Shown one piece after another: positions 24,976-33,729 of a stretch of 64,000 nt of DNA. This DNA comes from Rhodococcus sovatensis. Its GTDB lineage: Bacteria > Actinomycetota > Actinomycetes > Mycobacteriales > Mycobacteriaceae. Every line of letters begins with the position of its first letter. Within the stretch, counting starts at the first letter, position 1. The position numbers were made by a program, and so were the translations under genes. The notes below the pieces were generated by a model. That model saw only the letters and a list, made by a program, of their open reading frames with translations, was not told the DNA's origin and did no database searches. Where the stretch lies: assembly GCF_037327425.1 (NCBI RefSeq), contig NZ_CP147846.1, positions 1,612,001 to 1,676,000 on the forward strand. The letters run 5' to 3'.

Positions 24976-26618
24976 CACCCGAGGTGAGCGTTCATTGGGA
25001 ACGCTCGGCTGACCTCGTCGTCGTCGGTGGTGGCGTCGCGGGCCTGAGTGCCGCCCGTGCAGCGTCTCGGGCCGGCTCGACAGTGCTGACCGTCGCCAAG
25101 ACCGGACCTTCGGACACGTCCACTCAGTATGCGCAGGGCGGAATCGCCGTGCCGGCAGAGTTCGCGAGCGCCGATGCCATCGGTTCGCACGTATACGACA
25201 CGTGCGAAGCGGGCGGTGGACTGTGCGATCCAGTGGCCGTCCGATCGATCGTCGCTGCAGGGCCGGACGCGGTCGCGACATTGGAGTCGTTCGGCGCGAA
25301 GTTCGACCGCGGGGCCGACGGTGGGCTGGCGCGAACCAGGGAAGGTGGGCACCGCGTCAGGCGGATCATTCATGCCGGTGGCGATGCCACCGGAGCGGAG
25401 GTCCAACGTGCGCTGGATATCACCTCTGGCATGGCACATTCAGGAGAAGTGCTGTTCGGGACCACCGCAGTACGGGTCCTGACAACCGACCGAGGAGTGG
25501 TCGGCCTGCTCGTGCACTCGGGAAGCGGATACGGCGTGATTCACTGCCCGGCCGTGCTTCTCGCGACGGGGGGACTCGGGCAGTTGTACTCCTGCAGCAC
25601 CAACCCACCCGGTGCCACGGCCGACGGGATTTCCCTCGCCCTCGACGCCGGGGCGGACGTCGCCGATCTCGAATTCGTGCAATTCCATCCGACGGTTCTG
25701 TACGAAGCAGGTTCGACCGGTAGGCGACCGCTCGTCAGCGAAGCAGTACGCGGCGAGGGCGCGCACCTGGTCGACCTCGATGGCCAGAGGTTCATGGAGG
25801 GAGTCCACCCGCTCGCGGATCTTGCTCCGCGAGATGTGGTCTCGCGCGCTATTGCCGAGCGGCTGCGGATCACCGGCACCGACCACGTTCTCCTCGACGC
25901 ACGTTCGATCGACGACTTCCACACGCGGTTCCCGACGGTGGCGGCATCCGCGCTCGCGGCCGGAATCGATCCGCTCGTGGACCTCGTACCCGTCGCTCCC
26001 GCAGCCCACTACTCGTGCGGTGGAATCGTCACAGACGTGTGGGGGAGAACGGGCGTGGACGGTCTCTATGCGGCTGGCGAGGTTGCCAGGACCGGCATGC
26101 ACGGGGCGAATAGGTTGGCGTCGAACAGTCTCCTCGAAGGCCTCGTGCTGGGCCGACGTGCCGGCGCTGCGGCTGCCGAGCGTCGCGGGCTACCGACTCC
26201 CGACGTCGCTGTGTACCTTCCTTCGATGCGCCGACTTCGGCGGCCGGACCTGCAGCAGCTGATGACCGAGCATGTGGGGGTCGTTCGCGACGCCGACGGG
26301 CTCGCGTTCGCCGCGTCTGCGCTGTCCGCACTCGCCGAGACTTCGGCGGATGACGCGGACGGTATCGCGACGTCCGCTCTCGACCCCACGGTCACGGCAT
26401 TCGAGGACTCGGCGTTGACGCTGACCGCATCAGCTCTCGTGACTGCGGCTGCCGAACGCAAAGAAAGCCGCGGTTGCCACACACGGCGTGATCACCCGAC
26501 GAGCTCGGAGGACCTGCGACACAGCATTCGGATCCGTCTCGGCTCCGATGGAGAGCTGGAATCGCGACCGTCCCCGATCGGCGACACACACGCACAGACC
26601 ATGACAGGAGTGAGCTGA
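24972..26618 (+). CDS. nadB: L-aspartate oxidase NadB
   Basis: A 548-residue FAD enzyme that oxidises aspartate to iminoaspartate for NadA. The dinucleotide fold is DLVVVGGGVAGLSAARAA near the N-terminus; QYAQGGIAVP, FVQFHPTVLYEAG and the C-terminal FAD contact GMHGANRLASNSLLEGLVLG follow. GTG start overlapping nadA. The last 60 or so residues (after KESRGCHTRRDHP, which includes the family RGCH..DYP-like motif) extend normally. nadC begins two bases after the stop. Confidence 0.95.
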   Translation: MTPEVSVHWERSADLVVVGGGVAGLSAARAASRAGSTVLTVAKTGPSDTSTQYAQGGIAVPAEFASADAIGSHVYDTCEAGGGLCDPVAVRSIVAAGPDAVATLESFGAKFDRGADGGLARTREGGHRVRRIIHAGGDATGAEVQRALDITSGMAHSGEVLFGTTAVRVLTTDRGVVGLLVHSGSGYGVIHCPAVLLATGGLGQLYSCSTNPPGATADGISLALDAGADVADLEFVQFHPTVLYEAGSTGRRPLVSEAVRGEGAHLVDLDGQRFMEGVHPLADLAPRDVVSRAIAERLRITGTDHVLLDARSIDDFHTRFPTVAASALAAGIDPLVDLVPVAPAAHYSCGGIVTDVWGRTGVDGLYAAGEVARTGMHGANRLASNSLLEGLVLGRRAGAAAAERRGLPTPDVAVYLPSMRRLRRPDLQQLMTEHVGVVRDADGLAFAASALSALAETSADDADGIATSALDPTVTAFEDSALTLTASALVTAAAERKESRGCHTRRDHPTSSEDLRHSIRIRLGSDGELESRPSPIGDTHAQTMTGVS

Positions 26619-26620
26619 CA

Positions 26621-27487
26621 GTGAACGCGCTGACGACGCAAGGATTGGACGTGGAGGAAGTGCGCGCGCTGGTCACCTCCGCACTCGGCGAGGATCTGAA
26701 GTACGGGCCCGACGTCACCACTATCGCCACCGTGTCCGCCGACGCGGTCGCCACGGCATCCGTCGTATCCCGGGAGTCCGGAACCGTCGCGGGGATCGAT
26801 GTCGGCCTGCTGGTGTTGGACGAGGTGCTGGGAGCAGGGTCTTACGTAGTCGAGGATCGGGTGGTCGACGGCACGGAGGTGGTGCCTGGCCAGAGCGTCC
26901 TGACAATCACCGGTCCCACTCGCGGGCTCCTGACAGCGGAACGCACGATGCTGAACTTGCTGTGTCACCTCTCCGGTATTGCGACGGCCACCGCGGCCTG
27001 GGTTGCAGAGGTCGCCGACACCGACACAAAGATCAGGGACAGTCGAAAGACCCTGCCCGGGCTGCGCGCGTTGCAGAAGTACGCCGTACGGGCCGGGGGA
27101 GGCGTAAATCACCGTATGGGTCTCGGCGACGCGGCTCTGATCAAGGACAACCATGTTGCCGCGGCAGGTTCGGTGGTCGCGGCGCTGAAGGCGGTGCGGG
27201 CCGCGGCCCCGGACATCGAATGCGAGGTCGAGGTCGACAGTCTCGAGCAACTCGACGAGGTGCTGGCCGAGGATGTCGGTCTGGTTCTACTGGACAACTT
27301 TCCGCTGTGGCAGACGCAGATGGCCGTCCAGCGGCGCGCCAAGCTGTCTCCGAAGACTCGGCTCGAGTCTTCGGGCGGACTGACTCTCGACGTCGCCCAC
27401 GACTACGCGAAAACTGGGGTCGACTATCTCGCGGTAGGTGGACTCACTCACTCGGTCACTGTGCTCGACCTCGGGCTCGACATGTAG
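26621..27487 (+). CDS. nadC: Nicotinate-nucleotide pyrophosphorylase NadC
   Basis: A 288-residue quinolinate phosphoribosyltransferase giving nicotinate mononucleotide. Motifs: TAERTMLNLLCHLSGIAT, DSRKTLPGLRALQKYAVRAG, the HRMGLGDAALIKDNH substrate loop and LESSGGLTLD. GTG start right after nadB. It completes the de novo NAD route from aspartate with NadA and NadB. Confidence 0.95.
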   Translation: MNALTTQGLDVEEVRALVTSALGEDLKYGPDVTTIATVSADAVATASVVSRESGTVAGIDVGLLVLDEVLGAGSYVVEDRVVDGTEVVPGQSVLTITGPTRGLLTAERTMLNLLCHLSGIATATAAWVAEVADTDTKIRDSRKTLPGLRALQKYAVRAGGGVNHRMGLGDAALIKDNHVAAAGSVVAALKAVRAAAPDIECEVEVDSLEQLDEVLAEDVGLVLLDNFPLWQTQMAVQRRAKLSPKTRLESSGGLTLDVAHDYAKTGVDYLAVGGLTHSVTVLDLGLDM

Positions 27488-27514
27488 TTCGGCGAGTCTT
27501 GTAGATTCGTTTCG

Positions 27515-27892
27515 ATGTCCGACATGCAGAGCGTTCGCCTCGACAGCTGGATCTGGGCCGTGCGCTTGTTCAAGACGCGATCTGCTGCCGCGGCTGCCTG
27601 CCGCGGTGGGCATGTCCGCGTCAACGGCACGCCGGCGAAGGCGGGTCAGCGCATCGGACCCGACGACGAGATCAGGCTTCGAGTCGACGGTCTGGAGAAG
27701 ATCGTCGTCGTCGTCCGCATCGTCGCCAAACGTGTGGGTGCGCCGGTCGCGGCCGAGTGCATGATCGACAGAAGCCCGCCACCGCCGCCGAAAGAAGTCC
27801 TCGCCTCGCAACCCCGCCGAGATCGCGGGGCTGGGCGGCCGACGAAACGTGAGCGTCGAGACCTGGACAGATTGCGCGGGCTGGCTCTCTGA
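27515..27892 (+). CDS. S4-domain RNA-binding protein (Hsp15-like)
   Basis: A 125-residue basic protein. The S4 fold covers about residues 6-65 (VRLDSWIWAVRLFKTRSAAA, CRGGHVRVNGTPAKAGQRI, DDEIRL). A Lys/Arg-rich C-terminal tail follows (RPTKRERRDLDRLRG). This is the HslR/Hsp15 type, which in E. coli binds 50S subunits carrying stalled nascent chains. A second Met three codons in may be the start. It follows nadC by 27 bases and converges with a LysR gene. Confidence 0.88.
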   Translation: MSDMQSVRLDSWIWAVRLFKTRSAAAAACRGGHVRVNGTPAKAGQRIGPDDEIRLRVDGLEKIVVVVRIVAKRVGAPVAAECMIDRSPPPPPKEVLASQPRRDRGAGRPTKRERRDLDRLRGLAL

Positions 27893-27899
27893 TCGGTCG

Positions 27900-28901
27900 T
27901 CAGCGCCTAGACCTCTTGCTCCGAGGTGTAGCGGGACGCTGAACCTTCTTGGCGGGTTTGGTAGGCCGCGGTTTCTTGGTCTTGTCCGGTGCGGTAGGCG
28001 TCCCGCGTGAGCTACGGACCGAACGGCCACGAACGATACCGACGAATTCCTCGACGTTGTCGGTTGTCTCCTGGCTCGGCCATGCAATCGCGATCGGCGA
28101 GCCGGCGACACCGTCGACCGGCCGGTACACGAGATCCTTGCGTGCGTGTAGACGCGCTATCGATTGCGGCACGATCGCGATTCCCAGCCCAGCAGCTACG
28201 TATTCGACGAGTTCGCTGGTGGACTCGATCGGCGGTAACGCAAGTCGAGTGCCGTCCGCCACCTCCGAGGCGATGGCGGTCCACTCCGGAACTTCGTCGA
28301 GATCGTGAAGGAGGTGCTCGTCCGACAGATCGGACACCGAGATTCGATCGAACGCCGCAACCGGATGATCCTTGGGTACCACCACTACGGGTACCTCCTC
28401 GTACAGTCCGATGACGCTCAGCCCGTCGCGGTCGACCGGCAATCGAACGAAAGCCACGTCCACGGCACCCTCCCGCAGCAACGAGAGCTGGGTGTCCGGT
28501 GTGGACGGTACGAGGTCGATCGCGATCTCGGGAAAGCGCTCGGCCCAGATCCGAACCCATTTCGTCGGGGTGACACCCTCGGTGTATCCGACTGTCAGAG
28601 TGTGTAGCTGCGAGGCTCTGAGCGCGGCTTCCTCGGCGACACGACGTTCTTCCTCGTCGACGAGAACGCGAGCCGTCGAGAGAAACTGAATACCGTCCTC
28701 GGTCAGTTGCGTGGGCGATGCCCCGCGAACGAACAGTGGGTAACCGAGTTCGGTTTCGAGTTCGATCACGGCCGCGCTCAGGGTGGTGCGGGCGATGTTC
28801 AACGACTTGGCGGCGCGCGCGAAGTGCAGTTCCTCCGCCACAGCGATGTACCAGCGGAGAGTCTGTACCTCGAAGTTCACGCGTCCAACACTAGGCGACA
28901 C
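27900..28901 (-). CDS. LysR-family transcriptional regulator
   Basis: A 333-residue regulator. HTH near the start (LRWYIAVAEELHFARAAKSL, IARTTLSAAVIELETELGYP); ligand domain from about 93 (LTVGYTEGVTPTKWVRIWAE). The C-terminal 40 residues are Lys/Arg/Pro-rich (TKKPRPTKPAKK), an addition seen in some actinobacterial LysR proteins. GTG at 28901 or GTG at 28880 (VNFEVQTLRW) can start it. Target not evident: the divergent neighbour is a DUF5997 gene. Confidence 0.88.
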   Translation of the reverse strand: MSPSVGRVNFEVQTLRWYIAVAEELHFARAAKSLNIARTTLSAAVIELETELGYPLFVRGASPTQLTEDGIQFLSTARVLVDEEERRVAEEAALRASQLHTLTVGYTEGVTPTKWVRIWAERFPEIAIDLVPSTPDTQLSLLREGAVDVAFVRLPVDRDGLSVIGLYEEVPVVVVPKDHPVAAFDRISVSDLSDEHLLHDLDEVPEWTAIASEVADGTRLALPPIESTSELVEYVAAGLGIAIVPQSIARLHARKDLVYRPVDGVAGSPIAIAWPSQETTDNVEEFVGIVRGRSVRSSRGTPTAPDKTKKPRPTKPAKKVQRPATPRSKRSRR

Positions 28902-28959
28902 AATCGATCGTTCGACGACGGTGGCATTTCGCGATCCATCGGGAAGTTAGGCTGTGCGA

Positions 28960-29373
28960 GTGAGCCCGGAGAAGAAACCACAGAACATGAAGCCCCTGAC
29001 CGCGGCGAACAAGCTCGGCATCTACCTGCCAGCCGCCCCCGAGGAGTTCCAGTCCACTCCCGTGAGCAGGGCCGATCTCGATGCGCTGCGTGCCGATCCG
29101 CCGCAGTGGTTGGTAGAACTCCAGAACAACGGTCCGTTTCCGAAGGACGTCATTGCGCGCCGGCTCGGCATCTCCATTGCGGGTCTTGCTCGTTCCGGAG
29201 TGACCGACGCCCTCACGGCCGAGCAGATCGATTCGCTGCTCGAAGAAAAGCCGGACTGGCTGGTCAAGGAACGCCGCACGCAGGACGAGGTCCGCGCGGA
29301 GGCCGAGCGCGTCAAGGCGAAAGACGAAGCTCGTCGGGCAGCGAGCAATCGGCCACAGAAGCTCCGCAAGTGA
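28960..29373 (+). CDS. DUF5997 family protein
   Basis: A 137-residue soluble, charged protein, recognised as DUF5997 (MKPLTAANKLGIYLPAAPEE, then LRADPPQWLVELQNNGPFPK). A small HTH-like part (VIARRLGISIAGLARSGV) and a coiled, Lys-rich tail follow. GTG at 28960 is my start; GTG at 28954 is equally open. It is conserved in actinobacteria with no assigned role. It converges with the YchJ-like gene, whose stop abuts it. Confidence 0.75.
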   Translation: MSPEKKPQNMKPLTAANKLGIYLPAAPEEFQSTPVSRADLDALRADPPQWLVELQNNGPFPKDVIARRLGISIAGLARSGVTDALTAEQIDSLLEEKPDWLVKERRTQDEVRAEAERVKAKDEARRAASNRPQKLRK

Positions 29374-29763
29374 TCAGGTACTGACCCTGCCGTCGAGATA
29401 GAACCACCGTCCGCCCTCTCGGACGAACCGACTGCGCTCGCGGAGCTCACCGCCTCCGTCGGGATGGCGATAGAACGCACTGAATTCGACCCAGCCGTCG
29501 CTGTCGAGCAGACCACCGGCCCCGGTGCCGTGAATGTCGAGTCGGTACCACCGCTGAGCTGGGTCCAATTCGAGAACTGCGGGTCTTGTGGTCGGGTGCC
29601 AGGTGTCGAGCAGGTACTGAGCGTCACCGACGCTGAACGCGCTGTACCGCGACCTCATCAACTGCTCCGCTGTCGGAGCCGTCCGGGAACCACTGAGAAA
29701 CGGCCCACAGCACGAGTCGAATCGTTCGCCTCGTAAGCATGGGCACAGACTGCTCCCGCGCAT
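29374..29763 (-). CDS. YchJ-family (UPF0225) SEC-C protein
   Basis: A 129-residue protein with SEC-C-type metal motif near the N-terminus (CPCLRGERFDSCCG), the YchJ signature MRSRYSAF and the NTF2-like remainder (VEFSAFYRHPDGGGELRERS, ending FYLDGRV). Function unknown; the Cys set probably binds zinc. ATG at 29763 fits family length. The frame upstream stays open far back without homology. It lies 14 bases downstream of the LysE-type exporter gene. Confidence 0.88.
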   Translation of the reverse strand: MRGSSLCPCLRGERFDSCCGPFLSGSRTAPTAEQLMRSRYSAFSVGDAQYLLDTWHPTTRPAVLELDPAQRWYRLDIHGTGAGGLLDSDGWVEFSAFYRHPDGGGELRERSRFVREGGRWFYLDGRVST

Positions 29764-29777
29764 GGTCCAGGCCCCCA

Positions 29778-30407
29778 TCAGATCGGATTCGAGCGTCGAA
29801 CGGTCGCAAGGAAAGCTGCTGCGAAGAAGAACAGCCCGGCGAAGGTCCTGTTCATCGTCACCTGCTGCCGCTGCGAGCGCATGACTTTGAGCACTCGCGA
29901 TGCAAGCGAGGTGTAGCCGGTCATCACCGCCGCATCCACGGCAACCATCGTCGCAGCGATGATCAGATACTGCGGCGGAAGTGCGGCGGACGTGTCGATG
30001 AACTGCGGTAGGACTGCCAGCATGAAGACGACTGCCTTCGGGTTGCTCGCATTCACCAGTAATCCGCGGCCGAGCATCGAAATGCCCCGGTCGGCGATCG
30101 GTGGTGCTTCGGCGATCTCGGTAGGTGCCGCTCGCCACTGCCGGATTCCCAGATAGACCAAATATGCGACGCCGAACCACTTGATGGCCGAGAAGGCGAC
30201 TTCGGATTCGGCCAGCACAGCGCCGAGACCGATGGCGACGATGGCGATCTGCAGCAACAGTCCGATCTGCAATCCGAAGATGTTCCAGTAGCCCCGCTTC
30301 AAGCCACACCGGAGACCGGTGGACATCGACGCGATAGCACCTGCACCGGGCGACAAGCTGATGACCACACTCGCGCCGAGAAACGCGACCCACAGATGCA
30401 TGTTCAT
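29778..30407 (-). CDS. LysE/RhtB-family amino-acid exporter
   Basis: A 209-residue membrane protein with six hydrophobic segments. Family motif SLSPGAGAIASMSTGLRCG is at about 18-36 (LysE 'sPGP....' region), then YWNIFGLQIGLLLQIAIVAI and NPKAVVFMLAVLPQFID. It probably exports an amino acid or homoserine lactone-like compound. Start at ATG 30407 or 30401; 22 codons upstream are open but Arg-rich. A promoter for the divergent hisD must lie in the 182-base gap. Confidence 0.88.
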   Translation of the reverse strand: MNMHLWVAFLGASVVISLSPGAGAIASMSTGLRCGLKRGYWNIFGLQIGLLLQIAIVAIGLGAVLAESEVAFSAIKWFGVAYLVYLGIRQWRAAPTEIAEAPPIADRGISMLGRGLLVNASNPKAVVFMLAVLPQFIDTSAALPPQYLIIAATMVAVDAAVMTGYTSLASRVLKVMRSQRQQVTMNRTFAGLFFFAAAFLATVRRSNPI

Positions 30408-30589
30408 TCGCCCATTGAACAATGCCCGTCGAACGAGACGGGTCTCGGCACCGCACGTTCGCGTGATCTGCACGCGGGGTAGTAACCCGATTCACTCGGT
30501 GTGGGACGTGCAGGTTCAGCTGGAATTCGTCCGCACTATCCTGGGGACGTAGTAACCAGACCTCAGTGTGCTTTGTCGAAGGGAAAACT

Positions 30590-31930
30590 ATGCCTGCCCG
30601 CATCGAGCTCGCCCGCGTGGATCTACGCGGTCGAACTCCATCCACCGCCGAACTACGCGGCGCGCTCCCACGAGGTGGAGTGGATGTCGATGCGGTGTTG
30701 CATCAGGTTCGTCCAGTGGTCGATGCTGTTCGTGACCGCGGCGTCGACGCCGCGCTCGAGTTCTGCGAGAAGTTCGACGGTGTTCGACCGGACCGCGTTC
30801 GGGTGCCTGCCGAGGCCATGGTGAGGGCACTGGACGAGTTGGATCCTGCGGTGCGCACAGCGCTGGAGGTCGCGATCGAGCGGACCAGGATCGTGCACGC
30901 CGATCAGCGTCGCACCGACACCACCACGCAGGTAGTGCCGGGAGGAACCGTCACCGAGCGGTGGGTTCCGGTCGAGCGTGTCGGGCTGTACGTCCCAGGT
31001 GGCAACGCCGTCTACCCGTCCTCGGTCGTGATGAATGTCGTGCCCGCGCAGACCGCAGGCGTCGGCTCACTCGTGGTGGCGTCGCCGCCGCAGAAGGCTT
31101 TCGGCGGTCTGCCGCACCCGACTATCCTCGCGGCCGCGCAGCTCCTCGGCGTCGAAGAAGTCTGGGCTGTCGGAGGAGGGCAGGGGATAGCGCTGCTCAC
31201 CTACGGCGGCACCGATACCGACGGAACCGAACTGGAACCGGTCGACCTCATTACCGGTCCGGGCAACATCTACGTGACGGCAGCAAAGCGTTTGTGCCGC
31301 TCGCTGATCGGCATCGATTCCGAGGCCGGCCCCACCGAGATCGCAATTCTCGCCGACGAGTCCGCCGACCCGATTCACGTTGCGGCCGACATGATCAGCC
31401 AGGCAGAACACGACGTCATGGCAGCCAGTGTGCTTGTCACGACCAGCGTGCAGCTGGCTGATGCAGTCGACGAAGCTCTTGCAGCGCAACTCGACTTCAC
31501 CAAGCACAGCGAGCGAGTGCTGACCGCCCTCACCGGTGCGCAGTCGGGCACCGTGCTGGTCGACGACATCGACCAGGGCTTGGCCGTCGTGAACGCGTAC
31601 GCCGCCGAGCACCTCGAGATTCAGACCGTGAATCCGTCCGGCGTGGCCGCGCGTGTGCGTAGTGCGGGCGCAGTCTTCGTCGGCGCCTGGTCGCCGGTCA
31701 GCTTGGGCGACTACTGCGCAGGATCCAACCACGTTCTCCCCACCGCGGGGTGTGCGCGTCACTCCTCCGGCTTGAGCGTCCAGACATTCCTGCGCGGTAT
31801 CCACGTGGTGGACTACTCGGAGGCCGCTCTGAAGGATGTTGCCGCTCACGTGATCGCGCTCGCCGACGCCGAGGATCTGCCTGCGCACGGCGAAGCCGTC
31901 CGTCTTCGGTTCGAAGGACTGTCATCATGA
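30590..31930 (+). CDS. hisD: Histidinol dehydrogenase HisD
   Basis: A 446-residue NAD-dependent zinc enzyme for the last two steps of histidine synthesis. Recognised by GLYVPGGNAVYPSSVVMN, the TGPGNIYVTAAKR loop, DSEAGPTEIAILAD, the catalytic Glu-His in AYAAEHLEIQT, and GSNHVLPTAGCAR. ATG at 30590 is preceded by GAAGGGA. First gene of the his cluster; stop overlaps hisC start (ATGA). Confidence 0.96.
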   Translation: MPARIELARVDLRGRTPSTAELRGALPRGGVDVDAVLHQVRPVVDAVRDRGVDAALEFCEKFDGVRPDRVRVPAEAMVRALDELDPAVRTALEVAIERTRIVHADQRRTDTTTQVVPGGTVTERWVPVERVGLYVPGGNAVYPSSVVMNVVPAQTAGVGSLVVASPPQKAFGGLPHPTILAAAQLLGVEEVWAVGGGQGIALLTYGGTDTDGTELEPVDLITGPGNIYVTAAKRLCRSLIGIDSEAGPTEIAILADESADPIHVAADMISQAEHDVMAASVLVTTSVQLADAVDEALAAQLDFTKHSERVLTALTGAQSGTVLVDDIDQGLAVVNAYAAEHLEIQTVNPSGVAARVRSAGAVFVGAWSPVSLGDYCAGSNHVLPTAGCARHSSGLSVQTFLRGIHVVDYSEAALKDVAAHVIALADAEDLPAHGEAVRLRFEGLSS

Positions 31931-33090
31931 GCGGCGTTATCGGGCAGGGTGTTTCAGTGGATTCGCTTCCGCTGAGAGAGAACCTGCGAGGCAAGTCGGC
32001 GTACGGCGCCCCCCAATTGACTGTCCCTGTGCAGCTCAACACGAACGAGAATCCGCATCCCCCGACGCAGGCTCTCGTGGACGATGTTGCCGAGTCGGTT
32101 CGGCATGCGGCGACGCAGTTGCACCGCTATCCGGATCGCGATGCCGTCGAGCTACGTACCGCGTTGGCGGAATACCTGACCGGTCAGACCGGCTTCGACG
32201 TCGACGCCAGCAACGTATGGGCAGCCAACGGCTCCAACGAGATCTTGCAGCAATTGCTTCAGGCATTCGGTGGTCCGGGCCGGTCGTCGCTCGGATTCGT
32301 GCCGTCGTACTCGATGCACCCCATCATCGCGTCGGGAACGCAGACCGAGTGGATCGACGCCAAGAGGCGCGCCGATTTCTCGCTCGACATCGATTTCGCG
32401 GTGTCGTCGATCGCCGAGCGCGACCCGGATGTCGTCTTCGTCACCAGCCCGAACAACCCCACCGGCCACAGCATTCCGACCGAAGACCTGCGCCGCATCC
32501 TGGACGCAGCCCGCGGGATCGTGATTCTGGACGAGGCGTACGCCGAGTTCTCGGCGCAGCCGAGTGCCATCGGGCTGATCGCCGAATATCCGACGAAGCT
32601 CGTCGTCAGCAGAACGATGAGCAAGGCATTTGCCTTCGCGGGGGGCCGGCTCGGCTACCTTGTCGCGGCTCCGGCCGTCGTGGAGGCCATGCTGTTGGTG
32701 CGTTTGCCTTACCACTTGTCCGTCGTCACCCAGGCAGCTGCGTTGGCAGCGTTGCGACACGCATCGGAGACACTCGGCAGCGTCGAAAGGCTGTCTGCCG
32801 AACGCGACCGCGTCATGGCACGTTTGACCGAACTCGGTTTCGATGTCATCCCCAGCGACGCAAACTTCGTGCTGTTCGGTCGGTTCACGAGTGCTGCGGC
32901 GACGTGGAAGCGCTACCTCGAACAGGGCGTGTTGATCAGGGACGTCGGCATCGACGGATACCTGCGCACAACGATCGGACTCGACTCCGAAAACGACAGG
33001 TTCCTCGAAGTGAGCGCATCACTCGTGCAGAGTGAACTCGAGGACATACGGCCGATTGTTACGAACGAGCACGTGGAGACGAACCGATGA
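31927..33090 (+). CDS. hisC: Histidinol-phosphate aminotransferase HisC
   Basis: A 387-residue PLP-dependent fold-type I aminotransferase. It has the N-terminal LRGKSAYGAPQL and LNTNENPHPP, VTSPNNPTGH, ILDEAYAEF with the PLP-ring Asp, and the Schiff-base Lys in RTMSKAFAFAGGRLGY. It converts imidazole-acetol phosphate to histidinol phosphate. Overlaps hisD and hisB by four bases each, so hisDCB are translationally coupled. Confidence 0.95.
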   Translation: MSGVIGQGVSVDSLPLRENLRGKSAYGAPQLTVPVQLNTNENPHPPTQALVDDVAESVRHAATQLHRYPDRDAVELRTALAEYLTGQTGFDVDASNVWAANGSNEILQQLLQAFGGPGRSSLGFVPSYSMHPIIASGTQTEWIDAKRRADFSLDIDFAVSSIAERDPDVVFVTSPNNPTGHSIPTEDLRRILDAARGIVILDEAYAEFSAQPSAIGLIAEYPTKLVVSRTMSKAFAFAGGRLGYLVAAPAVVEAMLLVRLPYHLSVVTQAAALAALRHASETLGSVERLSAERDRVMARLTELGFDVIPSDANFVLFGRFTSAAATWKRYLEQGVLIRDVGIDGYLRTTIGLDSENDRFLEVSASLVQSELEDIRPIVTNEHVETNR

Positions 33091-33722
33091 CGACACCATC
33101 CGAAGGCCGGCCACCGAGAATCGCGCGGATAGAACGCACGACCAAGGAATCGGACATCACCGTCGAATTGAACCTCGACGGCACCGGAGTGGTCGATATA
33201 TCCACCGGTGTCCCGTTCTACGATCACATGCTCACGGCGCTCGGTACGCACGGGCGGTTCGATCTGACGGTGCACGCGAAGGGCGATATCGAGATCGATG
33301 CGCACCACACCGTCGAGGACACCGCGATCGTGCTCGGACAGGCGCTCGGGCAGGCTCTGGGGGACAAGTCCGGGATCACCCGGTTCGGTGACGCGTTCAT
33401 CCCGATGGACGAGACCCAGGTGCACGCATCCGTCGATGTATCGGGTCGCCCGTACTGCGTGCACACCGGCGAGCCCGATTACATGGTGCATTCCATCATC
33501 GGGGGTTATCCGGGTGTTCCGTACGCCACGGTCATCAACCGCCACGTGTTCGAGTCCCTTGCAATGAACGCGCGGATCGCGCTGCACGTTCGGGTTCTGT
33601 ACGGCCGCGACCAGCATCACATCACCGAGGCCGAGTTCAAAGCAGTGGCGCGGGCATTGCGACAAGCGGTCGAGTACGACCCTCGCGTCACCGGCATCCC
33701 GTCCACCAAGGGCAGTCTGTGA
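33087..33722 (+). CDS. hisB: Imidazoleglycerol-phosphate dehydratase HisB
   Basis: A 211-residue monofunctional dehydratase (no phosphatase half). Metal-binding His motifs DAHHTVEDTAIVLGQ and, near the end, HHITEAEFKAVARALR are present; FYDHMLTALG and GRPYCVHTGE also match. An extended N-terminus (SEGRPPRIARIERTTKES) is usual in this group. The dimetal site dehydrates imidazoleglycerol phosphate. Confidence 0.95.
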   Translation: MTTPSEGRPPRIARIERTTKESDITVELNLDGTGVVDISTGVPFYDHMLTALGTHGRFDLTVHAKGDIEIDAHHTVEDTAIVLGQALGQALGDKSGITRFGDAFIPMDETQVHASVDVSGRPYCVHTGEPDYMVHSIIGGYPGVPYATVINRHVFESLAMNARIALHVRVLYGRDQHHITEAEFKAVARALRQAVEYDPRVTGIPSTKGSL

Positions 33723-33729
33723 CACAGGT

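Noticed and set aside
23908..25281. A 457-codon minus-strand frame opposite nadA/nadB
   Set aside because: It is the antisense of well-supported nadA and nadB and has no recognisable domain.
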